Origin: Scatophagus argus
Lineage: Eukaryota > Chordata > Actinopteri > Scatophagidae
Direction of reading: 5' to 3'
Length of the DNA stretch: 64,000 nt
Assembly (NCBI RefSeq): GCF_020382885.2
Contig: NC_058504.1
Span: 17,309,019-17,373,018, forward strand
The position numbers and the translations under genes are program-made. Below, one piece after another: positions 1-10,048 of this stretch. Each line of letters starts with the position of its first letter. Position 1 is the stretch's first letter. The notes under the pieces were generated by a model. That model ran no database searches. It was not told the DNA's origin and was given only the letters and a program-made list of their open reading frames with translations.

Positions 1-2455
1 CTACTACAACAGATAGTTTGATTAGATTACACTGGCTTCAGCCTTAAATGGAAGTGTGTTAAAATGATTGCATTTGTTTTTCTGTCTTTCTGTCTATTTG
101 TCTTTCTGGGCTAGCTGTGTTCAAAAAGGACACCACCTGGCAAATGTCTGTCCTATATATTTCTATTCCTGCCGTAATATTAACATGCGGCAGCAGGAAA
201 CTTACAAAGGTTAAAGTGAGCCTGTACAAATGTGATTTTTTTATTTATTTATTTATTTTTTTTTTGTTGTTTCTTTCAAAACATAGTCTTACTTAAATTG
301 GGTTGAAGGAAGGAATGTGGCCTTGGCCATCATTGGCAGATGTTTACTTTGTGAGCATAATAAAAGAGCTTGCACAGTAGTATTAAAACAAGCTAGTCTA
401 TTGTAGCGTACTCTCATAAGTACTCTTTGTCTTATATTTGGGCCAGTACTCTGGTGTTACGCTGGGGTCTGTTTCTTTCTCACTGATGAGCTTGTGTTGT
501 CAGAGGTTTAATGTGCTTGACCAGCGTGTACAACTATATTGTGTGGTGGATTATTTGTTACAACAGTTTGCTATACATACAGTGACTACAGTTACCAAAA
601 GGTGGGATAAATCCTCTTAAAATAGACTGTCCAAACCCTCAAACACACACAGCCTCATGCATACAGATCAAATGTGATGATAACCTTGAGTTTATACTGT
701 ATATTGAATATGAATCACTCTGAAAGCAATTTGTAACTCGCCCAATGGGAAAGAGTCAGAAAAGAAACACAGACAGATGCGAGGATGACAGATGATGACA
801 TAAGGCGGATGGACCCTTCGAACCATTGCATTCTGGCCCTTAACCTGCCCTAACTCTCTCACTGTACAGTGTGCATGCATGGATGCAAACCCTGTCAATC
901 TGCTAGATCGATCCCCAGTCACACTAAGTCTGCCACTGTGCTTGTCCTCTGTATCAGCTGCAAATGTCAGCTGGTCTTCTGATCCTGTCATTACGAGTGT
1001 CAGGATTTTCTTCTTCCTTTCCCTTGCTCATATTCTGATACTTTGGTGTAGGAGTGTCAAACCATGTGCCACAATGGGCTCGGTGTCCAGGGAATATGTT
1101 ACAAACAAATTGAGAGCATTTTCTAAGCTCACAACGTAGCTGAAGACTCAAAACAATGAGATCTATTTAAGGAGAGATTTAATAGAATAAAGCCATTGGT
1201 CAGTCAAGTACATCAGTGCATTCATATCAATATATACTTAAGTGTGGTTGACTCTGAAATTTTAAATCCTCCTATATAGTAGATATTTATATTCAAACTA
1301 TGGTCAGTATTCCTTAAAATTTTATAGTTTTGGAACATAACTTGACTTTAAAGGACTAATTTTGGAAACAGCAAGTAACAGTAAGTAATATACCTGGCTG
1401 CTGGCTTTAGCTTCACCATACAGTAATAAGCTATTCTTTTACATTTTAGTGATATGTATAAACTGAATATGTGATACTTCATATATGCAGCTATTTTCTT
1501 ATCTGCTTAATAAACTCCCAAGCTCTCTAAACAACTCCAACTTATTACTCTAAACAGCTATTAGCTGTGTGAAGGGCTAGACACTTCATTAGTAATTTTT
1601 TCCATTGGTGGGTTTTAATTGTATTTTTAAGTAGAAAGTTTTTAAACACACGCATATTTCTTCTAAAACATTTCTTAAATTAGCTGCTAGGACCAAATCT
1701 AGGAAGCACTGTGAATAAATATCCAGTGGATACACATAAATTCAACTGGAGTGGACCTGTGAAATCACCTGGGGTCGTCCATGTTTGGAGAACAGCCTGC
1801 AAAACCTGAAATCAGTCAGTCCTCTGCGGCACATTGTTTGACACGTGTATGTGCCTGGTATGAAAACCGTATTTACATAATGACTCTAAATGACAGCATA
1901 TATCTAAATAAAATACTGACTAAAACAGAAGGCAAATTTGCCCTTTGGGTTAAAAAAAGCCTGAATGTCATTTGGGATGATATACAGAGTTAACTGGAAG
2001 CTCAAATGCAAATGAAAGTATAATAGAGTTTAAACCATCCTAACAGAACTAGAGCTTTCCCTGTGGCTCTAATCTCCCATAGGTATTCCCCTTATGAATT
2101 TACATGAAATAACATGCTCATAAGACCCAATTGTTCTGTTGGACCCCTTTAGGTTGACTGATTTAAGTCTTAATGATTCCATTTCATGATAGACTACAAA
2201 TAGGCATAAATGTAAATATGTGCCACTGCAATAGAGAGTAATGACCTATAATATGGGCAAGTATTAAACTAAAGACTTGTTTCATCTCTTGCTGCATGAG
2301 TGCATGTGTTGTGGGGTGTTAATGCACTTTACCTGTACCTCTTGCCTCACAAAACATAATTTGAAAGAACAGTCATGTGTATAAAGTATTTTGATTGAAT
2401 TAGTAGTTAATATAGGCATAGATTAGTCATAAAAATGTGTTTGTTTTTAATATGT

Positions 2456-4054
2456 GAGGCCTGTCTCACAAAGTGAGTTCAATAGTCATCCTCTCTTTGA
2501 ATTAACATCTGATTTTACTAATTTAATCCAACAGCGGTGATTCTGGATAACTGGTAAGCAACTAACTTCAACACAGCTATGACACCCAACGTAGTAGAGT
2601 TGGGTGTCAAAACTAGCAAGCAAGACTAAGAGCAACAAATTTGGAGGTAAAGAAAAGCGAAAGACACCCAAATAAAAGCTTTAAATCAATATGATAAAGA
2701 ATAATAATATTCCAAAAGCATACAAACAATGTGTGTGTTATATTTTAATATTAAGTAGTCTGGAATAGGTACACAAATAAATAGATTTATCTGTTTCCAT
2801 TATAAAGAAAAAAATAAATGAAAAATAAACCAAAAGAAAAAGAAAGAAACAGAAAAAATGCAATGGAAATGTTTCATTCATGTTGCTTCTGTAGATGCAG
2901 CGAGGAGCAGTGCAGAAGTATGATTTGTTAAATTAAAAAAGGCTTAAAAGCCTCTGACCAAAATGCAGATTGAATAAATCACTTGGAGCTAATTTTCAGG
3001 TCGCAAACGTTCTTCCTTCTTCTAAATTAAAACGTTTGATCACTGATCACCATTAGAGTGCAGTCAGAATATGTCTTATTCAGATGACAGTTTCATAATA
3101 AAGTTGCCTCATATTCTCTGTTCTTGCATTGATGGAACAGGAGTCTACATTTAACAAGGCACTGAAAGAATTTCTGTCCAATTAATATGCAAGTGTAGAT
3201 TTTATTAATGGCTTTTCCAGCCTCCCACTGGATACTGTTTTGTGAGAAGCCCTGGTTTACAGCCAGAAAGGAAAACTAGCTTTACTACAAATGATTTATA
3301 ATATCATGTTTATCAATACACATGGCAAGCGTGCCAAATGTTTAGTGAGCACTCCTATGGAAGCCCATTATTCATGTTAGATGATGTTTTGATCTATCAT
3401 TAGGGCTTTTAGTGTGTATCAGACTGTGCTGTCATAAATTTAATGTGCCCTCCGACAGGATAATACTGTATCACAGTATTTCAGGGTGTTTCTACATTAA
3501 TGATACTTTTGAGGAAATGACAAACTAGTCAATATTTTTGGTTTAGGACTCACAATAGCTGTTGAACTGTCCTGCCATTACCACAATATTGATGTTTTGT
3601 TTTTTTAAAAACATATTAAAAATGATGCCGGTATTATTGTGACCGATATGATGTGACACATCTCTACAGGTGATGCTATTTTCTAACTCTGTCCTAACAT
3701 GCTTTGAGTCCTAGCCTGACATTTCCCACTAACTCCTTACTGTTTTGTTAAAAGGCGTTTTAAAGCCAGGGGGGAACACTGACTATTCCAGATCTTTCAC
3801 ACAAAATAAATTATCCATGGCGTAATTATGCAAAGTCATTGTACCAGAGTAACTCAGAGTAGCTCTTTAGTACCTGCCATTTTAAGGTGAATGCAGTATT
3901 TTCTTCCGACTTGGATCCTGTAGGTCCATACAGTTTTTCCTCATAGTTGATATATTTTCTCCATAGTCAGACGTTAGCATTATTATTGAGAAATTGAGAA
4001 ATCCACAGTTCGATCCAAAGTTATCCAGTAATCCTGCTTTGTGAGACAGACCTC
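2456..4054. mobile_element. Possible DNA-transposon-derived block with 18-bp terminal inverted repeats
   Basis: GAGGCCTGTCTCACAAAG at 2456-2473 reappears inverted at 4037-4054 with one mismatch (17 of 18 match). The ends resemble those of fish MITEs whose termini read roughly GGCCTGTNTCATAAAG. The interior shows no transposase frame, and no clear target-site duplication is visible, so it could also be two independent MITE fragments in opposite orientation. Confidence 0.4.
2580..2609. repeat. 11-bp perfect inverted repeat (hairpin)
   Basis: TGACACCCAAC, an 8-base loop, then GTTGGGTGTCA. The arms are perfect. It lies inside the TIR-bounded block in the gria1 intron. Confidence 0.85.
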
Positions 4055-4435
4055 TAAAATCTGTTTTTATTGTTAATGTTTACTCACTGTATGTGTGTCT
4101 GGTCTTCTTGTCTTGTACTATACATGTACTTGACATAACTGTACTTTGTCTCTTTGTACGCCTAAGTAGTCAGACTCATCTACACACTCGTATGTGTTTG
4201 TGTTCTCGTATGTAAGCGTGTGTGTGGGGTTTGAGTGTGTGTTTTGTGTGTCATCCAGTGCATTTGAGTCTTTGCACTTCCTGTTTGTAAAACTAATGTT
4301 CCTCTACTAGTAGGTGTGTGAGTCAGTGTGTGCGTGTGTGTCTTCAGTTTGCTAAAGTATAACGATCTAGAGTTTTATTGCCACTATTGCTCCTCACCAC
4401 TTGCCTCTGCCCCTGCACTCCCTCACCCCCTCCAG

Positions 4436-4748
4436 GACAAGACGAGTGCTCTGAGCCTCAGCAATGTGGCGGGAGTCTTCTACATCCTGATCGGCGGCCT
4501 GGGCCTGGCCATGCTGGTGGCACTGGTGGAGTTCTGCTACAAGTCCAGGACTGAGTCGCGCCGAATGAAGGTGTCCACTGCGCGAGCCGCTGCCGCCTCA
4601 GCCGCTCAGGCCTTTCACTGCTCAGCCTTAGACAGTGGTGCTAGCGCCCCCTACACAGAGCTGCAGAGCTACGGCCTGTACGCCAACAACACTGTTAAGA
4701 TATAAGGGCAGAGCACAGCCACGGGGTAGGAAACGCTGTGATCAAGCC

Positions 4749-4781
<33 letters not shown>

Positions 4782-6785
4782 CTGATGACATCCGCCTCCT
4801 CACCCCCCCGCCCATCTAATCGTGATCACAGTAGGGCCTCTCACGGCTTCCACCGCAGTGCAAACGCTCTCCTGTACCTCTCTCTCCTTCTGCCGCTCAG
4901 TCTTTACATCACTGATCTCCTGCAGTGTTGTTGAATCACTTGATTTTAAAATTGCCCTTATGCCTGTTTGTTGATGGCCTAAAGTTTACATTTCTGGCAA
5001 AATAGCTGATATTGTAAAAAACAAAAAGTCATCTTCCCCATGTTAGTATTTTAAGGCTGTTAGCGTAGTATGGCGTGTTCCACCATTAGTTTGTTTTTCA
5101 AGTTTTAAGAATAGTCAACATTTTACACTGTATTATAATGACTTTATGTTGATATAAATATGTCATTTTTATCAGTCACTTGTAGAATGGTAGAATGTGG
5201 TCAGTGGTAGAAACTAAAATTTGTTGAGCCTTGTAGCTAACTAAACATTTCACTTTTTCATCACAGTTTACAAAAATACTCCTTTCACTTTCCTTGTTCC
5301 ATTCCATTACTGCAGTCATTAGGGTAATCTCGTAGCTCACATCCACAAATGAAGAAATTTTTACTTTGCAGCACAGGTGTAAAGGCAATTTGAATCACAG
5401 TGGTACATCTATCTACCTCTGTCGCTCTGAGCAAATCTCTCCCCTGCTCCTTCTTCTCTGTTTGCTGACTGTTTCCGCAAATGCAGGGCCCATTGTGGTG
5501 AACATCCTTTATATGTATACCATAAGGCAGGCCTGGTGCGGCTAATATGTGTTCCATCACTGCTTTAACCTAGAACAGTCTAACTCAAATTGTTTTATAT
5601 TGACAAATCTGAAAGTAATGACTTGTTTCTTATAACAACTGTCTGGGAGATGTGATATCTCTCAGCTGTTTGTCATCTTCTTCATGAGTCAGTTTACAAC
5701 AAACAACCTTTGATTCATTCTTCTAACATCAAAGCCCCTTGCTGATTTACTCTTCATGTAAACAGACAAAAAAAAAACAAAGAAAGAAGGCAAGACACGG
5801 TCAAGACAAGGAGCGCTCTTCTGAATGAATCTCTTATGTTTTAATCAGCCCACGAAGAGACACCTGATCAGTATGCTGATGAGATTGTCGAGGACCCTAT
5901 TAGTCCAGCGGTGTCTTTATGCTATTTGGCTTAAAAGAAATAACAACGCCATTCCAATTAGAGGCCAGAGTAAATCTCCAGTCCCCATGCAGCACTCACC
6001 GATTGCTCCAGATCACATTCGCTTTGCCCCATTTAATCAGCTATAGAATACAAGATGCAGGCAAACACCAAAGAGGCACATATATATGTATGTACACACA
6101 CACACACACACACACACACACGCGTGCGCCACACATCATTAGGTCAGCTTTCAAGCCCAGTGGCTTTTATTACGCTAGACTGTAGAATGGAGCTATTAAA
6201 CCAGTGAGTGAAGCCTCAGCTCCCGTCTTACCGCCCACACTTCGCTCTGCTCCTCCTGTTACAAATTAGGACATTGATGCACAACAGCCAGTACCATGGT
6301 TTACCACCCGCAAACACCACTCAGGCCAGATAAAGAGGGTAGAAACTAGCACCATAGGACTCCCTATCAGCTCATTCAGCCCCTGAATTTCGTGGTGTGC
6401 CAGTACAACACTCACATAATGATATAAACACATATTTTAATGTAATAAAGACAGAAGAAGTTCTAACACTCTGCAGACTGAAAGTACATAATTCTGTGAG
6501 CTGCTAGCTCTGACTTTTGCATAAGCTTTTTCTCCTCTGATTAGGGTAAAATGCACGCATGTTTGTAAGACTGAACTCTTATGTGTGGACTAAATGCAGT
6601 CTGTTTGTTACTGACAGCAATCCATCAATGACGCCATGCGCTGCTCCACCCTGACCAGGATGAGTGGCAACGGGAGCGGTGGAGAGAACGGACGAATCCT
6701 CACCCACGACTTCCCCAAGACCGTTCAGACGCTGCCCTGTATGAGCCACACCGCCAGCATGGGACTGGGTGCCTCTGGGATGTGA
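4436..6785 (+). CDS. gria1: gria1 3' end, long C-tail isoform (AMPA receptor GluA1)
   Basis: Glutamate-gated cation channel subunit of the postsynaptic membrane; only the C-terminal part is in the window. Exons: 4436-4570 (45 aa, phase 0) and 6618-6785 (55 aa plus TGA). The first starts [15 protein letters not shown], contains the fourth membrane helix (about residues 10-31 of the exon) and ends in the juxtamembrane EFCYKSR...RRMK. The second starts [12 protein letters not shown], contains SGENGR-like and SHDFPK-like stretches (here GGENGR and THDFPK) and ends GASGM; this is the GluA1 long tail by homology (mammalian GluA1 ends GATGL). Both junctions are phase 0: donor AAG|GTGTCC, acceptor CTGACAG|CAA. 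The mammalian insert GFCLIPQ before QSIN has no counterpart here, because the preceding bases contain an in-frame stop. The terminal residues resemble a class I PDZ ligand only loosely (SGM rather than TGL). Whether this is gria1a or gria1b cannot be told. Confidence 0.9.
4571..4705 (+). CDS. gria1: gria1 alternative short C-tail (read-through of donor at 4571)
   Basis: If the weak donor AAG|GTGTCC at 4570/4571 is not used, the frame continues for 44 codons to TAA at 4703-4705. The extension begins [13 protein letters not shown] and ends in [12 protein letters not shown]. Known short tails of GluA2 and GluA3 start at the equivalent point after RMK (VAKN... in GluA2) and end VYG-[IT]-ESVKI. 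The alignment of the last residues (Y, YG, [ST]VKI) and the identical exon geometry indicate homology rather than a chance frame. The terminal TVKI fits the class II PDZ ligand bound by PICK1 and GRIP in GluA2/3. The middle is alanine-rich and differs from GluA2. I infer a real alternative isoform. mRNA support cannot be seen here. Confidence 0.65.
   Translation: MSTARAAAASAAQAFHCSALDSGASAPYTELQSYGLYANNTVKI
4749..4781 (+). repeat. (ATG)11 trinucleotide repeat
   Basis: Eleven uninterrupted ATG units, 44 bp after the short-tail stop codon of gria1. They would be 3' UTR in the short isoform and intron in the long one. A run of methionines in one frame is a by-product of the repeat. Confidence 0.95.
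6094..6121. repeat. (AC)n microsatellite
   Basis: About 14 AC units in the last gria1 intron, followed by CGCGTGCG. Confidence 0.95.
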
Positions 6786-7071
6786 TCATCACGTGACTGT
6801 GCTGGTGGCGAGGAATAGGCAGGGTGGGGCAGAAGAAGAGCACAAGACTCTAATGACCTCAGAAGTTCATGGTTGTCTGGTTTGGCCCATCTATTCTCTT
6901 GGCTGTTGACGTGCCCAACTTGAAAAAGACTAACTTACTGCCAAAATGCACTCTCAAAACGCTCTTTACAAACTACAGAACCAAGTCTCGCAACATTTTT
7001 TTTTTTTTTTTAATAAAAAGATGTTTGAAAAGCGATATTGAAAAAAAAGAAGGGAAATGTGCTGCAATAAA
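6786..7071 (+). other. gria1: gria1 proximal 3' UTR with poly(A) signals
   Basis: Sequence after the TGA at 6783-6785. Two AATAAA hexamers occur, at 7012-7017 (just after a T-run) and 7066-7071. They are candidate poly(A) signals for a short 3' UTR of about 0.3 kb. AMPA receptor messages often have longer 3' UTRs, so the true end could lie farther right. Confidence 0.5.
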
Positions 7072-8387
7072 GAAGCCGTCAACGGGGCGTGTTTTTGAAT
7101 TTTTTACAGTGTTCATTTATGTGACAAAAAAAAAGAACTTTATTCTTCAGTGTGACGCCTGCGATGTGCCATTTCGATGGAGCTGTTGACGTTAGTTTGC
7201 GTGTGCAATATCTTCACCTCCACTGCTGACCTTGTACTACCTAGTTGCTTTCTGATGGCTGATGAAACATGTCTTTGCACAGATGTGGCAGAGGAGGACA
7301 AAAATTTGTGACTGCTACGATCGATGGTTTGATATTGTTTCGGGACATTCTTGCTCTCTTTCATTCTCACATTTACATGCCATTTTGGAAGGACAAAGTG
7401 CTCTGTGTAGCATAGCCAATTTTTATGATGCAGTATATAGTTTACACTGTTGTAATAGCGCAAAGAGCTTTGTCAAAAAAGTAGTTTGATTTGATTTATG
7501 CTTGACTGAAGGTTAATGCTGTTTAAATCAGCAGTTGACCAGGCTACAACAAACATGCACTGCTGCTACACCTCATTTAACACATCATGCCTTGTCTTTG
7601 TGCCATATGACCATCCTCACAAATGCACACACACACACACACATGATACACTTGTTGCTACTGGGTCATTTGTTTGGCCTACAGATAGATAGAGAATTTT
7701 TGTATTTAATGATCACAAAAAGCATCAGAGAGCAGAATCAGAAATGCTCACCTATGTGAGAAAGGTTATAGAATAGAGACACATTATGTACAGTACTGAG
7801 TGACCTTACACTGTATTCTACTGTTGTGACATTCATAGCATATTCATTGATGTACTAGAGAGTCTATTTGCAGCACACGTTAAAGAACAATGAATGACGA
7901 ATTCAGAGAAAATACTCCTAAACATATTGTTAGAGCTGTTGCTGCATAATTCACATAATTCCCTGTGATACATTTTCAGTTGTATTCAGTTTTAATGAAA
8001 TGGGCAGCACAGCTAATCATTCTCAATTTATTGAGAGTTGACATATCCCCTGCAGATTGTGCATGTCCTACAAAAGGACAAAAAAAGGCAAGGAGAAGGA
8101 AGGGAAAAGAAAAAAGTTGAGCTCCTCTTGCTGTCGCTACAGCTCAGGAAGGTGGTGGGATGGGACCACTTGGTATATCTGACATGGTTGTTACTGTCTG
8201 TGTGTATTGGAAGACAAGGTTACGGTGGTCACCACACTGCTCAGCTGCAGAATTCTCCCTTTCAGATCATATCAAGTAAAGAGAAATCAGAGTGGCAGGC
8301 TCTGGACAGTAGAGGGCAGAGATGACAAAGGCCAGAGAGCCTGGGTTTGGCACTGAAGGCCTTAAAGGAAGATTCCACCTGAACGCA

Positions 8388-8412
8388 TTTGTGTTAACAC
8401 CGTTAACACAAA
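8388..8412. repeat. 11-bp perfect palindrome with 3-base spacer
   Basis: TTTGTGTTAAC, ACC, GTTAACACAAA. Each arm contains GTTAAC. It could be the centre or tip of a foldback element; a purine-rich repeat-like stretch (AAAGGAAGATTCCACC) lies just upstream. Confidence 0.8.
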
Positions 8413-10005
8413 ATGACTGTTGGTGATGTACACTGCATTTCTTGGCCCGTTTTGTCAATAGTGGTGTATTTTATATTCCCACGTGTGACCATTACTGCCA
8501 ACTGCCAAAAGCAAAATTTAGCTCATGTTGCAAGTTACTATCAAAGGGAAATTTGAAGGACAGAGAAAGAATAAGGCATGATAACTTATTTTCCTTATTG
8601 TCAAGAAATCCGGTCAAAGGACATAATGTGTTGGTTCACTAATCAAAGGCCCTGAAGACCTGTTTTTCTAAACTGTCTCTTAGAATTAGTAACATGGGTC
8701 CTACATGGACACAAGGGGTTTTGCTACTTTACATTTCTGTTGTCTCACTTTTCTATTGAGGACAGGACTCAAGTGGGAAAAGAAACGACAAGGATTTCAA
8801 TATACACAAAGCGTGATGCAAGATGTGGGGTTGCTGTTGACCACTGTCCAAATTTGAATAAACCACACCCACACAGTTCTGTTAAAGCTGATTAGCTGAG
8901 GTTTTGGGTGTGAACCTCTTAAATGATACATGACACTTTTTCTGGATATAGACTTGTTTTGTATTTTGTAGTGAATATGTCATATCTTGAAGGGCTTTAA
9001 TACTTTCTCTTTGTGACACTCCCCTTGATTCTTATTGAAGATGTACATTTTAGTGTGTATTGCATTTGCTGGGGACTATTTTCACCAGTGGATTAATATA
9101 CAGTTGGTGTGCTCAAAACAAACTGCAGTGGACATGTTTATGGTGATGAAGGAAAATATCAGCCAGCGTAATGATTCATGGAATTTGTTGACAAGAGAAA
9201 TATAAAATGTTGTCAGCCTTTGAGCTCAGCGCTCTTACACAAAGCAGGAGAGAAAACGCCTACACAACCGTTCCACTGTAGAGTACAACTGGTACCTGGA
9301 TTATCAGACGTAATTCAAAAAAAATACACAGAAAATAATCAGGTTAAGTCTAAGCAAGTGAAGCACAGAGAAGTGGGTGCAACAATGGCAAATTAAAGTC
9401 CTGAAATGCACTGAACATCATCACATATGATTGATATGGAAGAGTCCACTGGTGTCCAAAGCTGTGATTTTACTTGAAGGTGACTGGAAGGTTGTAACTT
9501 AAAACGGGATTCTCACCGCTGTCAGATGCCAGAGGTCAGCTTTAGATTATGTACCGTGCACTCTCGCTGACTTCTCATTTCCCATTTTCAGGCCAAGCAC
9601 CTGTACAAAGGCAGCACTCATCCTCTGCTTCCACAGCTAGTCTTGTATTATTTTTCCTTCTCCTTTGAGTCTCTGCTTTAAAAAGATATGGTACCAAATC
9701 TAACGTATGACCTCTGTTTTTCTCTACGTCATCATACAAACAAGAAAAATGGGCAGTCAGAGTTTACTGAAATCCTACATATCTCCACCTGTTATGTATA
9801 TAAAAGGCTTTTCTCTTCCCCGGTGAAAATGTTGGTTCCCCCAATCATGGCTCAGTGTACCTGAATTAGTTACCCCGTGAGTACTTTTCCTTTCTTCCCT
9901 CATCTATGCGTCTTCTTTTTCTTGTATTAATTAGAACACAGCCCGGCACTCTTCAGTAGAGGCTTTACCTTTGGAAAGATGTTTTATATGCCATAACAGA
10001 TTTGT

Positions 10006-10048
10006 AAAAAAAAAAGAAAGAAAGAAAGAAAAAAAGAAAGAAAAAAAG
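10006..10048. repeat. (GAAA)n-rich tract
   Basis: Imperfect GAAA repeat on the plus strand, ending before GACACTC. It generates a low-complexity Phe/Leu/Ser frame on the other strand that is not a gene. Confidence 0.9.

Larger units (their letters stand above)
1..4435 (+). other. gria1: gria1 intron (upstream of the TM4 exon)
   Basis: This stretch precedes the exon that encodes the last transmembrane helix of GluA1, so it should be intron. I looked for the flip and flop exons, which encode the end of the ligand-binding domain and contain the conserved motif NKWWYDKGEC. I found neither, so they must lie left of the window. The stretch is AT-rich, and its short open frames look like chance. 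It holds a possible transposon-derived block (2456-4054) and an 11-bp hairpin (2580-2609). A pyrimidine-rich acceptor ending in CAG closes it at 4435. Confidence 0.75.
4706..6617 (+). other. gria1: gria1 last intron / short-isoform 3' UTR
   Basis: Intron for the long-tail transcript and 3' untranslated sequence for the short-tail one. It opens with 11 consecutive ATG trinucleotides (4749-4781) and carries an (AC)n microsatellite at 6094-6121. I see no coding exon between the two tails, and no clear AATAAA close behind the short-tail stop. Confidence 0.6.

Noticed and set aside
879-935. NPVNL motif resembling the start of the gria1 flop exon
   Set aside because: Only five residues match. The rest of the exon (LKLNEQG..., NKWWYDKGEC) is absent, and there is no acceptor at the right place. 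Treated as chance.
4635-4934. Frame with a long methionine run
   Set aside because: Product of the ATG repeat read in one frame; it overlaps the gria1 short tail in another frame and has no homology.
6580-6617. Possible counterpart of the mammalian GFCLIPQ insert before the GluA1 long tail
   Set aside because: Extending the last exon upstream from 6618 meets an in-frame TGA within two codons, so the insert cannot be coded here.
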